Shown piece by piece: positions 9,077-17,480 of a DNA stretch of 64,000 nucleotides; within the stretch, counting starts at the first letter, position 1, and every line of letters starts with the position of its first letter. The DNA is from Leptospiraceae bacterium (lineage in GTDB: Bacteria; Spirochaetota; Leptospiria; Leptospirales; Leptospiraceae): positions 1-64,000 of the forward strand of contig JACKPA010000012.1 in the NCBI GenBank assembly GCA_024233865.1. The letters run 5' to 3'. The notes beneath the pieces are model-generated. The model saw only the letters and a program-made list of their open reading frames with translations. It was not told the origin of the DNA and ran no database searches. The translations under genes and the position numbers were made by a program.

Positions 9077-9439
9077 ATGAAAAAAATACTTATTGTAGAT
9101 GATCAAGCCCCAATGGCAAAAATTTTAGGTGATATTTTAAAAAAAGGAAATTTTGAAATCCATTTTGCTGTCAACGGGCAGCTAGGAATCAATAAAGCCA
9201 TAGAATTAAAGCCAGACCTCATTATGATGGATATAATGATGCCTGTCAAAACGGGTATAGAAGCAATTAAAGAATTGAAAGATATGAGCGAATTTCAAAA
9301 TACACCTATGTATCTTGTTTCAGGTAAAGGTGGAACACGTGATGTAAATCTTGTGAAGGAATTGGGAATAAATGGTTTTATCGCCAAACCCTTTACCCCC
9401 AGTATTATATTGGAAGAGATAATTAAGGTTTTGGCATGA
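9077..9439 (+). CDS. CheY-like single-domain response regulator
   Basis: Stand-alone receiver domain of 120 aa with no output domain. The acidic pocket is D8-D9, the phospho-acceptor is D52 (IMMDIMMP), the switch Ser is S82 (LVSGKGG), and the conserved Lys is K104 (IAKPF). Such proteins pass phosphate to, or signal by binding, a partner. The ribosome binding site aggaga lies inside the end of the upstream kinase gene, and the last bases overlap the ATG of the next kinase (ATGA at 9436). It therefore sits between two kinases, one or both of which probably phosphorylate it. Confidence 0.93.
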   Translation: MKKILIVDDQAPMAKILGDILKKGNFEIHFAVNGQLGINKAIELKPDLIMMDIMMPVKTGIEAIKELKDMSEFQNTPMYLVSGKGGTRDVNLVKELGINGFIAKPFTPSIILEEIIKVLA

Positions 9440-11370
9440 ATAAATTCTGTAGTCAATTGGTGGGGTTTCGATTAACCTCAAGCAAAGTATTTTTAAGTAT
9501 TCTTTTCATTTTAGGCAATTCCCTATTGGCTATAGAACCGATCATTTTGACAGAAAACAGAGGAGAATACCCTCTTGGATTGCATCTGGAAATTTTGGAA
9601 GACAAAGAGGGAACGCTAACAATAGATGATGTTCAAAAACCGAAGATGGAAAAGCTCTGGTTTAAAAGTCAATGGGAGGTCCCGAATTTCGGGCTTTCAA
9701 AAAATGTGTATTGGGCAAGGTTTAAAATCCAATCACAGTCCAAGAAAGATCATTATCTCGAAATAGCCTACCCGCCTATGGACAAAATTGATTTTTACAT
9801 ATTGTCAGAAGGTGAAAATATCATACATAAAAAAGCAGGCGACTTTTTACCATTTAAAGAGCGAGACGTTCAGTATCGAAATTATGTCTTTCGGATTGTG
9901 CCGAATGAAAATCCCAAAACCTACTACCTTAGATTTGAGACGGAAAGCCCTATGCAGTTTCCTTTAACTCTATGGACATCCGTCTCTCTCACTGAAAAAA
10001 TAAACGGAGAAATGCTCGGATTCGGACTCTATTATGGAACAATGCTGGTGATGATACTCTACAACCTTTTTCTGTTTTTATCGGTCAGAGATAAAAGCTA
10101 TCTTTATTATATTGGTTACATTGCATCTTTTTTATGTTATCTTGCCTCTGTGAATGGAATTGGTTTCGAATATTTGTGGCAAGACTATCCTTTTTTCAAT
10201 AGCATGATTCCATCAACTATCGCGGTAACTTTATTTTTTTCAACATTGTTTACTCAATCCTTTTTGCAGACAAGTATCCATGCCAAAACCATAAATAAGC
10301 TTCTAACGACAGTATCGGTTAGCTCCTTGATAATTGCCTTAGCATCTACAAAACTAAGTTATTCTCTAAGCATAAGAATCACGAGTACAATTGTGCTAAT
10401 ATTTGTTATTTTAGCCATTGTAAGCAGTGCTACCGTATTAAAAGCAGGATACCGCCCTGCTAGATATTTTTTATATGCATGGATTGTACTCTTATTTGGT
10501 GGTATTATCTTTACTTTAATGAATTTTGGAATACTTCCAAGAACTTTTTTAACAAATTATGGTATGCAATTCGGCTCTGCATTCGAAGTAATCCTCCTAT
10601 CTCTCGGTTTGGCAGACAGAATCAATGAATTAAAAAGACAAAATGAGTTAGCAAATATAAAGACACTGGAAGCGGAACAAAGATCGAATAAAGTAAAAGA
10701 TGAGTTTCTTGCCAATCTATCCCATGAAATAAAAACCCCTTTAACCATTGTTTACGCATACTCTGAAATGCTAACAACCGGTAAGGATTATTCCGATGAA
10801 GTGAAAGAATATTCCAAAGAGATTTACACACACGCCCAGAAATTAAATGATTACGTGAGTGATGTAATGTTTGTGACTGACTTGGAATCCAATTTGCAAT
10901 TACAAAGATCTACCGTTGACTTGGAAAAGTTGGTTGGATATGTAATCAAGCAACACCAATCTTTGGTAGAAGAAAAAGATGTTTTTATCGAATTGAACTT
11001 AGGTGAACATACAAACTTCCATTGCGATGAAATATTGTTGGAAAAAGCCTTATCCGCTATAATTAAAAATGCGATTGTATACAATAACCAAGGTGGGAAA
11101 ATACGAATTGAAAGTGAGATAACGTTATCTCACTTTCAACATTTGCAAATCACCATAACCGATACCGGAATTGGCATATCACTGGAATTTCATGAAAAGG
11201 TATTTGAAAAATTCTTTCGAGTGGATTCATCTTTAACGTATACGGTAAGCGGTGTGGGTGTCGGACTCTATATAGCAAAAAAGATAATCGAATTGCATAG
11301 CGGAAGTATTGAACTCCAAAGCGAATTGGAAAAAGGAACTAAGGTTAAAATTGTTTTACCAAGTATTTAG
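9436..11370 (+). CDS. 7TMR-DISM sensor histidine kinase
   Basis: Membrane sensor kinase of 644 aa. A signal peptide (about 1-32) ends at LLAIEPI, and an extracytoplasmic 7TMR-DISMED2 beta domain (about 35-180) follows, with the family sentence YWARFKIQ and YYLRFETE. Seven transmembrane helices run from about 195 to 400. The cytoplasmic part has HisKA with phospho-acceptor His near 430 in NLSHEIKTPL, and HATPase_c with DTGIGIS and GVGLYIAKKI boxes. It overlaps the receiver gene by four bases (ATGA), which implies translational coupling. DISM receptors are thought to sense carbohydrates or similar ligands; that is family knowledge, not shown here. This is the last gene of the operon, followed by a hairpin at 11410-11431. 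Confidence 0.92.
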   Translation: MNKFCSQLVGFRLTSSKVFLSILFILGNSLLAIEPIILTENRGEYPLGLHLEILEDKEGTLTIDDVQKPKMEKLWFKSQWEVPNFGLSKNVYWARFKIQSQSKKDHYLEIAYPPMDKIDFYILSEGENIIHKKAGDFLPFKERDVQYRNYVFRIVPNENPKTYYLRFETESPMQFPLTLWTSVSLTEKINGEMLGFGLYYGTMLVMILYNLFLFLSVRDKSYLYYIGYIASFLCYLASVNGIGFEYLWQDYPFFNSMIPSTIAVTLFFSTLFTQSFLQTSIHAKTINKLLTTVSVSSLIIALASTKLSYSLSIRITSTIVLIFVILAIVSSATVLKAGYRPARYFLYAWIVLLFGGIIFTLMNFGILPRTFLTNYGMQFGSAFEVILLSLGLADRINELKRQNELANIKTLEAEQRSNKVKDEFLANLSHEIKTPLTIVYAYSEMLTTGKDYSDEVKEYSKEIYTHAQKLNDYVSDVMFVTDLESNLQLQRSTVDLEKLVGYVIKQHQSLVEEKDVFIELNLGEHTNFHCDEILLEKALSAIIKNAIVYNNQGGKIRIESEITLSHFQHLQITITDTGIGISLEFHEKVFEKFFRVDSSLTYTVSGVGVGLYIAKKIIELHSGSIELQSELEKGTKVKIVLPSI

Positions 11371-11409
11371 CGTGAGTCTCCTTTAAGACAATCTAATTCC
11401 AAAATCAGA

Positions 11410-11431
11410 GGGTAAACACAGTGGTTTACCC
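11410..11431. terminator. Perfect hairpin of a dispersed repeat family
   Basis: GGGTAAAC at 11410-11417 and GTTTACCC at 11424-11431 form a perfect 8-bp stem with loop acagtg, between the convergent kinase operon and the AAA ATPase gene. Near-identical hairpins occur at 46011-46032 and, imperfectly, at 32653-32682. The position suggests a bidirectional terminator. Confidence 0.55.
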
Positions 11432-11473
11432 CTACAGTCCCGAAAAATATGACTCTTGTGGATACACGTGTCT

Positions 11474-13009
11474 CTAAGGCAAGATACCAAATTCCTTTTC
11501 TTCATCGTAACGAATCAAATATGTTTTGATTTCAATTCCATCTATGGTTTCCAAACTTTCTTTCACAAATTCGAGACTCACCATATTGTCCACAAATACC
11601 AAATAAATCCCTTCCGTTATCCCGGATCGCTTGCAATAATACGAAAGTTGAACTTTCCCTTTTTTGAAATTGGATGGACTGTAATACTTTTTTGACTCTA
11701 TGAGGTACTCATGCCCTTTCACGTTGATGATCAAATCCGTATTCCCCAATGAAACGTAAGCTTCTCTATAACTCCTTCCCTCTATTTCTTGCAAAAATAT
11801 ACTTATAAACGTCTCAAAGCTATAGATCATTGCTGCTTCCGGTATGGACTTAAACCTACCTTTTTTGTCTTTCTGCCTGTAAGGGCGAAATCCTCGAAGT
11901 TGTATATGGGATTTGTAGCTATCCATTAGTTTGTCAAAGTTGATTTTTCCGGTATCAGTCAAATAGGCTTCGGAAAGCATATTTTTGGCAATTCGCACAC
12001 CTTCACCATTCGTGTAAGGATAAAATGCATCATACAAACGTTTTCGATACAATGGAACCCAAAATTCAACATCAGCATTCTTCCCTTTCTTAATTAATCC
12101 GTTTACATGTAAGTCTTTTATCGCTGGTCTGTCTATTTTAAAAGAAATTGTTTTTTCAGAAAAAAGGATTGATTCTACGAATTTTCTATGCTTACTTGCA
12201 ACTTTCAGAATATTGGCTATGTTTTTATCAATTGCTTCCGTTAGATACCAGTCCTCTACTTTGAGATAGTCTTCGTAATCAATTCTTTCTTTGTTTGGAT
12301 TTGTTTCCACCAATCTCCTGGCAAACCCGTTCACAAGTCCTGGTTGATTTGCCGTTATCTCACTGATTTTAACTTTCACTTTCTTGTCAAATATTTGACC
12401 CGTTTCCGCTTCGTGCTGTTCGAGGAGTTCCTTTGTTTCTTCATTAGTGAAATAAGGAACGTCCAACTCGTCAGCGATATTAAAAGGACTTGCATTGTCT
12501 TGGATAATACCCGCTATATTGGATACGCCTACCAGGATTACACTCTTCAAACAGTGGCTGTTACGAGAATGATAAAGGTTACGAATCGTATGCAAGAATT
12601 GGTTGAAAAGGTCAGGGTTTAGCCCTTCGATTTCATCACAGATAAAAACGTACTTTTGGTCTTGAATGGCTCGAATTTCATCAAATAATTCTACAAAAGT
12701 TTTTGAAAATATTTCTCTTTGCCAGAAATTCAAAAAATCCATTTTTAAAGAGTTGAACAATTCCAATTCCCTAGCCGCTTTAAAATTCTCGAAATTGATG
12801 TGGGCGACCTTATAGTCTTCCTTTTCCAGTTCTATTGCTAAAAATCGAAAGTAGGTGCTTTTTCCCGTTTGTCTTGGTGCCCAGATCGTAAAATACCTGC
12901 TTTTGTATACAAGGTCTTTTCCTTTGGCGACTAAATCCAGCCGATCTAAGGTATAGTGTTCTTTGGGAATATTAGGTCCTGATGTGTTAAAGTAGCGCTT
13001 TCCTTTCAT
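11474..13009 (-). CDS. AAA ATPase with C-terminal PD-(D/E)XK nuclease-like domain
   Basis: Protein of 511 aa in the AAA_35/AAA-ATPase-like group common in Leptospira, Bacteroidetes and cyanobacteria. An N-terminal P-loop ATPase has Walker A APRQTGKST (GKST at 49-52) and Walker B YVFICDEIEGL (D126, E127). The middle looks like a helical and winged-helix sensor region. The C-terminus holds a putative PD-(D/E)XK fold around residues 425-490, with DLIINVKG followed by YLIESKKY. Biological roles for this group are unsettled; proposals include selfish or defence functions. No partner gene is adjacent: both neighbours belong to signalling transcription units, and the upstream spacer holds only a tiny reading frame. 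The start ATG has a weak ribosome binding site. Confidence 0.82.
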   Translation of the reverse strand: MKGKRYFNTSGPNIPKEHYTLDRLDLVAKGKDLVYKSRYFTIWAPRQTGKSTYFRFLAIELEKEDYKVAHINFENFKAARELELFNSLKMDFLNFWQREIFSKTFVELFDEIRAIQDQKYVFICDEIEGLNPDLFNQFLHTIRNLYHSRNSHCLKSVILVGVSNIAGIIQDNASPFNIADELDVPYFTNEETKELLEQHEAETGQIFDKKVKVKISEITANQPGLVNGFARRLVETNPNKERIDYEDYLKVEDWYLTEAIDKNIANILKVASKHRKFVESILFSEKTISFKIDRPAIKDLHVNGLIKKGKNADVEFWVPLYRKRLYDAFYPYTNGEGVRIAKNMLSEAYLTDTGKINFDKLMDSYKSHIQLRGFRPYRQKDKKGRFKSIPEAAMIYSFETFISIFLQEIEGRSYREAYVSLGNTDLIINVKGHEYLIESKKYYSPSNFKKGKVQLSYYCKRSGITEGIYLVFVDNMVSLEFVKESLETIDGIEIKTYLIRYDEEKEFGILP

Positions 13010-13091
13010 GGTGGTTTTAGTTTGGCTTTTACCGAATATTTGTAAATGAATTTTTAATTTGGGTCTTTGTTAGATGATTTATTTTTTTACC

Positions 13092-13187
13092 ATGGGTAGA
13101 TATAAAAAAAATATTCTTGAAAAACATAAACCAAAGACGATAAAGGGTGTATTGGGTAAAATTGTTTTACCGATGTTAGATAAATAG
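13092..13187 (+). CDS. Possible 31-codon leader ORF ahead of the cyclase
   Basis: A short reading frame beginning MGRYKKN and ending LGKIVLPMLDK stops one base before the ATG of the adenylate cyclase gene. The cyclase start has no clear Shine-Dalgarno of its own, so this frame could deliver ribosomes by translational coupling. It could equally be a chance frame or a decayed gene end. The ORF is seen directly; its expression is speculation. Confidence 0.2.
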   Translation: MGRYKKNILEKHKPKTIKGVLGKIVLPMLDK

Positions 13188-13188
13188 A

Positions 13189-16164
13189 ATGAAGATCAGA
13201 GATAAATTATTTCTTAGTAACACCATTTTTTTATTTATTGTTCTTTTTAGTGGGAGCATATTGTATTTTTCGATTAAGAGTATTGTCCGGAATTATATCA
13301 ATTCGGAAATGGAAAACATAACCAATAATTCGGTAAAAATTGTAAAATCAGCAATCAACAGCTCAATAAAAAATCACCTTCAATCTGTCGCGAGCAAATC
13401 CAAAGAAATAACAAACTATTATTACAATGGATTCAAACAAGGAAGAATGTCGGAAAAGGATGCCTTTCAAAAGGTCAAAAATATATTTTTGGATCCTGTG
13501 TATAATAAAATAGGTACCAGTGGTTATCTGTGCGGTGTTTCCGGTAAAGGAATTTTAGTTATCCATCCAAAGGCAGAAGGAATGGACGCGAGTAAACTTG
13601 AATCCATAAAAAAAGCAATATCTATGAAAACGGGTTATTTGGAGTATATGTGGAAAAATCCCGGTGAAGAAAAGGAACGTTTAAAGGCGGGAGGATTGGA
13701 CTATTTTGAACCCTGGGATTTAATTGTTTGGGCTTCTTCGTATAAAGAAGAATTTAATTTGTTAGTAAATCCGGATGATTTTCGAGAAGAAATTTTATCC
13801 ATAAAAATTCAAAAAAGTGGTTATGTATATATTTTGGATAGTACCGGCAAGGCAATTATACATCCCTTTTTACAGGGACAAAACCTATACAATGTGAAAA
13901 GCTCCAAAGGTGTTTTTTTTATCAGGGAGATGTTAAAACAAAAAAACGGAAAAATATCCTATGCTTGGCAGAATTCCAATGAAACAAGCTTGAGAGATAA
14001 AACCGCTTATTTTCAATACATCCCTGAAATTGATTGGTTGCTTGTTGCAGTTAGTTATGATGATGAAATGTATAAAAGCCTAAATATTATCAAAGCTATT
14101 ATTATAATGACGATCTTGATTACTTCCGTATTAACCGTATTAATTTCCATAAAAACAAGCTCTATGCTTAGTAAACCTATTCAAATTTTAATGAAGTCCA
14201 TCCATGAGATGAAAAGTGGAAATGGACGCATCGCCAAACTAGAAACTAAGGATGAAATCGGAGAACTCGCTACAAAATTCAGTGAACTGACAACTAAAAT
14301 TCAGAATGCGAACCAAGAGTTAAACAGACAAAACGAAATTATGAAAAATATGAATTCGGTATCCAGCCTCACGGATGTCATGACTTTTATCATGTATCAC
14401 ATAGAAACGGAATATGGACTCAAGGATTTTTGGTTTGTAGTAAAAGATGAAACTTCCAACAGTTTAAAAACCTTTTGTTATGTAACACCGAATATGGAAC
14501 AAAACGATTCGGAATTCTTTCAAAATTTCAATCTATCCGTAGAGGAAGATAGCCTATTGTGTGTCACTTATAAAAACCAGAAGATGCTCTATATGCCTAT
14601 AGAGGAAAGTATGAGTCTATCTGATATTGATAAAAAGATAGTCCAAGAAGGAAAATTTTCATTTTTTTTGCAAGTCCCATTTGTAGTTTATGAAAAAACA
14701 ATTGGAATTTTGGTTATGCACAAAAAATCCGAAGAGAGAATTTCAGAAGAACTATTGACAAAATTAACTACGTTTTCAGACCAGGTGGCTGGATCCGTTT
14801 CCAATTCAAAACTATTCAAAGAAGTAGAGGTTGCAAAAGAAGAAGCAGAGAAAGCGAGAGAGCTATCTGAAAAAACAAAAGTAGAAATTGAAATCTTAAA
14901 TGAAATATCCAAAAAAGTGAACTCGACCAATGATATAAATGAGATATTGGAAACCCTATTTTCCTTTATGATGGCGTTTTTTGGAATAGATAAATTTTGG
15001 TTGTTGCTAGTAGATACACAGAGAAATGAGCTTGTTACGTATACTACGGAAAATTTTGAAGAGTTAGGGATGGATGCTATTCAATTTTTTAGCCAATTCA
15101 GGCATCCTTTAAATACAGAACTTGGTTTTTTATATTCAACCTACCGAAAGAAAAAACCATTTTATATAAAGGATTTACGTAGATTCTTTCCCAAATTAAG
15201 CGAAATGAATAAGAAAATAGCCCAAACATCTAGAATATTATCCTACATCCAGATTCCTTTGATTTTGCAAGACGAGGTAATTGGAATTTTATTAATGGCT
15301 AGGAATAATAAAGAACTGAGTTTATCCAAATTAGATATCACTAAAATTGATAGATTCTGCCAACAAATTTCGGGAGCAATCTATAACTCTAATTTATTAA
15401 AAGAAACAATAGAAGCAAAACTTGAATCGGAAAATCTTTTACATAATATTCTGCCTCCCAAAGTAGCTGAGGAATTAAAAGAGAAAGGTGAAGTTCAACC
15501 CGTTCATTATGAATCCGTTAGTGTGATGTTTACAGACTTCAAAGGTTTTACCAAGGTCGCAGAGAGTATGAGTGTTCAGGATTTGGTCAAGGAATTGGAT
15601 GGATGTTTCTTTCAATTTGATGAAATTGCTCAACGTTATAATATGGAAAAGATAAAAACCATAGGGGATTCGTATATGTGTGCCGGGGGATTACCGGAAG
15701 TAAACCATACCCATGTTATTGACGTTTGCTTGGCAGCTCTTGAAATTCAAGGACTTATGAACCAGATGAAAGTAATCAAAGAGATGATGGGCTTGCCATT
15801 TTGGGAGCTTCGACTTGGGATTCATACCGGTTCTGTGATTGCCGGAGTGGTTGGAAAGAAAAAGTTTGCTTATGATATTTGGGGAGATACAGTAAATACG
15901 GCATCACGGATGGAGTCTAGTGGTGAACCAGGAAGGATCAATATTTCGGGTAGTGTTTATAAAAAGATCAAGTACTTCTTTGAATGTGAATATAGGGGAA
16001 AAGTAAAGGCAAAAAACAAAGGCGAGATTGATATGTATTTTCTGCATCGTTTAAAAAAGAAATATGCAAAAGACGAAGAAGGAAGAGTACCAAATGATGA
16101 ATTTAGTGAGATTTATGATAAGATAAAAAGAGGTGGAAAGGTGGTAGGTAAAGAGGAAAAATAA
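13189..16164 (+). CDS. Class III adenylate cyclase with dCache, HAMP and two GAF domains
   Basis: Membrane nucleotide cyclase of 991 aa making cAMP from ATP. Two transmembrane helices (about 8-28 and 302-322) bracket a double-Cache sensor with two repeats of the GYxxxxGxxxxxHP theme. HAMP (about 327-374), two GAF domains (about 387-540 and 567-740) and the cyclase domain (about 760-955) follow. Metal-binding Asp is in MFTDFKGFT, the ATP-selecting Lys in KIKTIGDSY and its partner Asp in AYDIWGDTVNTASRM, the Lys/Asp pair of adenylate rather than guanylate cyclases. The transition-state Asn/Arg segment is present at NTASRMES. A weak ribosome binding site and a tiny upstream ORF precede the ATG. 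Confidence 0.92.
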   Translation: MKIRDKLFLSNTIFLFIVLFSGSILYFSIKSIVRNYINSEMENITNNSVKIVKSAINSSIKNHLQSVASKSKEITNYYYNGFKQGRMSEKDAFQKVKNIFLDPVYNKIGTSGYLCGVSGKGILVIHPKAEGMDASKLESIKKAISMKTGYLEYMWKNPGEEKERLKAGGLDYFEPWDLIVWASSYKEEFNLLVNPDDFREEILSIKIQKSGYVYILDSTGKAIIHPFLQGQNLYNVKSSKGVFFIREMLKQKNGKISYAWQNSNETSLRDKTAYFQYIPEIDWLLVAVSYDDEMYKSLNIIKAIIIMTILITSVLTVLISIKTSSMLSKPIQILMKSIHEMKSGNGRIAKLETKDEIGELATKFSELTTKIQNANQELNRQNEIMKNMNSVSSLTDVMTFIMYHIETEYGLKDFWFVVKDETSNSLKTFCYVTPNMEQNDSEFFQNFNLSVEEDSLLCVTYKNQKMLYMPIEESMSLSDIDKKIVQEGKFSFFLQVPFVVYEKTIGILVMHKKSEERISEELLTKLTTFSDQVAGSVSNSKLFKEVEVAKEEAEKARELSEKTKVEIEILNEISKKVNSTNDINEILETLFSFMMAFFGIDKFWLLLVDTQRNELVTYTTENFEELGMDAIQFFSQFRHPLNTELGFLYSTYRKKKPFYIKDLRRFFPKLSEMNKKIAQTSRILSYIQIPLILQDEVIGILLMARNNKELSLSKLDITKIDRFCQQISGAIYNSNLLKETIEAKLESENLLHNILPPKVAEELKEKGEVQPVHYESVSVMFTDFKGFTKVAESMSVQDLVKELDGCFFQFDEIAQRYNMEKIKTIGDSYMCAGGLPEVNHTHVIDVCLAALEIQGLMNQMKVIKEMMGLPFWELRLGIHTGSVIAGVVGKKKFAYDIWGDTVNTASRMESSGEPGRINISGSVYKKIKYFFECEYRGKVKAKNKGEIDMYFLHRLKKKYAKDEEGRVPNDEFSEIYDKIKRGGKVVGKEEK

Positions 16165-16183
16165 AATAATAGACTTGCTGGGA

Positions 16184-16284
16184 CTGTGTAAAAAGCCGGT
16201 TTTTTGCTCCCTTCGACTGCGATCAGGGAGCGTTTGGAGGATTTTCGGACATTGAGCGTAGTCGAAATATCCCTTTTTACACAG
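16184..16284. repeat. MITE-like element with 12-bp inverted ends
   Basis: A 101-bp unit is bounded by perfect inverted repeats CTGTGTAAAAAG (16184-16195) and CTTTTTACACAG (16273-16284). It contains no coding frame. Inside it lies a second palindromic repeat (16206-16266) that recurs at 19658-19734. The ends recall the TGTGTAAAA-type termini of IS256-family elements, from memory. It sits between the convergent cyclase and TraB-family genes, so it may also act as a terminator. Confidence 0.5.
16206..16266. repeat. REP-like palindromic repeat, copy 1
   Basis: GCTCCCT (16206-16212) and AGGGAGC (16225-16231) form one hairpin. TTCGACTGCGATCA (16212-16225) is inverted, with two mismatches, as TGAGCGTAGTCGAA (16253-16266), giving a second, larger fold. 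The same core, cccttcgact...tcaggg...ttcggacattgagc...agtcgaaat, recurs at 19658-19734. Confidence 0.6.
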
Positions 16285-16318
16285 CCTCAGTGTCATGGTA
16301 AGCCTATTTGAACCCGTT

Positions 16319-17479
16319 TTAAGCCAGTATATCGTTTAAAAATTTAAACCATATAAACGTTCCGATACTACTTCCAAGCTGTGGAAGCATAAACACCAAA
16401 AAGATTCGAATCACCCTGTTTTTCCAATAACCCGTAAAGTGTTCCGAATCTTCGGCAATTCTTTCAAAGTCTTCTACCAGAGGTTTCCGTAGCCAAGATT
16501 CAACCAGTGCAGCGACCCAACCCGGTTTCAAAATCGGATTAAAGTTACCCAAAGGTGCAATTACAAATGACAACACAATCGACAAAGGATGAGCAAGTGC
16601 AATCAATGCTCCGAGAGCTGCCAGTGCCCCTTTGACCAGAATCCAAGCCCAGATAGCTTCTACGGTAGCCGTTTCTCCGCCTTTTATATAGGTGTATGCC
16701 AATAAAGCAAGTAATATAATAGGAAAAATTAACCAAGATAGCTTTTGTCCAAGAGTTTTAGGAGGAATTTTGTTCAAAACATCCAAATCATTCTCTTTTC
16801 CTATCTGTTCCATTATACCAGAGAGATGACCAGCACCTACTACGGCAAATAATTTCTGAGAATCTTTGGCAGAATTTTTTATATTTTGAGCTAAATATAT
16901 ATCTCTTTCATCAATAATAACGTTTTTGATTTGATCATATCGACTTGGTAATTGAGAAAACAGATCTTTTAAAACGTCTTCACTCTTCATTTCCTCGATT
17001 TTTTCTTCCGAAACGTCTTCTTTTACCAACAAAGACGCTATCAATGCAGACAAAAGATACATCTTGGAAAAAAAGCCTACACTTCCCCAAGACCTTTTTA
17101 GAGTAGTTTGGATTTCCCTATCTATAGGAATAACTTTTGAACCGGCATCTTCTCCGCATTTGATTGCCTTTCTCATTTCATCGCCAGGCTTTACATCTCC
17201 TTTCCCTAATTTTTTTTGAAAAGAAGATAAAATCAAATTAGAAAGCAGCAGATACATTTTTCTCTCTTTGAACACCTTAAAAATATCCAATTTTTTCCAG
17301 TGTTCAGGGTCTTTTACCGCTTTCATTCTTGTTTCACAAAGTTCAACACAAACAGTATCCGGTTTTTCATCTTGAATAATTTTTTCAACGGTATCGACGC
17401 TCTGTTTACTTATGTGAGCTGTCCCTAATATGATGACATCACAATTGCCTATTTTTAATTTCCTAATGGGTTCTTCCAT
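16319..17479 (-). CDS. TraB/PrgY-family membrane protein
   Basis: Protein of 386 aa. The N-terminal two thirds is a TraB/PrgY domain, recognisable from ILGTAHISKQSVDTV, then TVCVELCETRMKA and VVGAGHLSGI with conserved Glu and His residues. The C-terminal third has four or so hydrophobic helices (from about residue 250), so it is an integral membrane protein. The wider superfamily (TraB, PrgY, TIKI) includes proteins that degrade or sequester signalling peptides and is proposed to be metal-dependent protease-like; the role here is unknown. Ribosome binding site agggag precedes the ATG. The gene follows meaB with a one-base gap, so the two are probably co-transcribed, which is not an obvious functional pairing. 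Confidence 0.82.
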   Translation of the reverse strand: MEEPIRKLKIGNCDVIILGTAHISKQSVDTVEKIIQDEKPDTVCVELCETRMKAVKDPEHWKKLDIFKVFKERKMYLLLSNLILSSFQKKLGKGDVKPGDEMRKAIKCGEDAGSKVIPIDREIQTTLKRSWGSVGFFSKMYLLSALIASLLVKEDVSEEKIEEMKSEDVLKDLFSQLPSRYDQIKNVIIDERDIYLAQNIKNSAKDSQKLFAVVGAGHLSGIMEQIGKENDLDVLNKIPPKTLGQKLSWLIFPIILLALLAYTYIKGGETATVEAIWAWILVKGALAALGALIALAHPLSIVLSFVIAPLGNFNPILKPGWVAALVESWLRKPLVEDFERIAEDSEHFTGYWKNRVIRIFLVFMLPQLGSSIGTFIWFKFLNDILA

Positions 17480-17480
17480 T

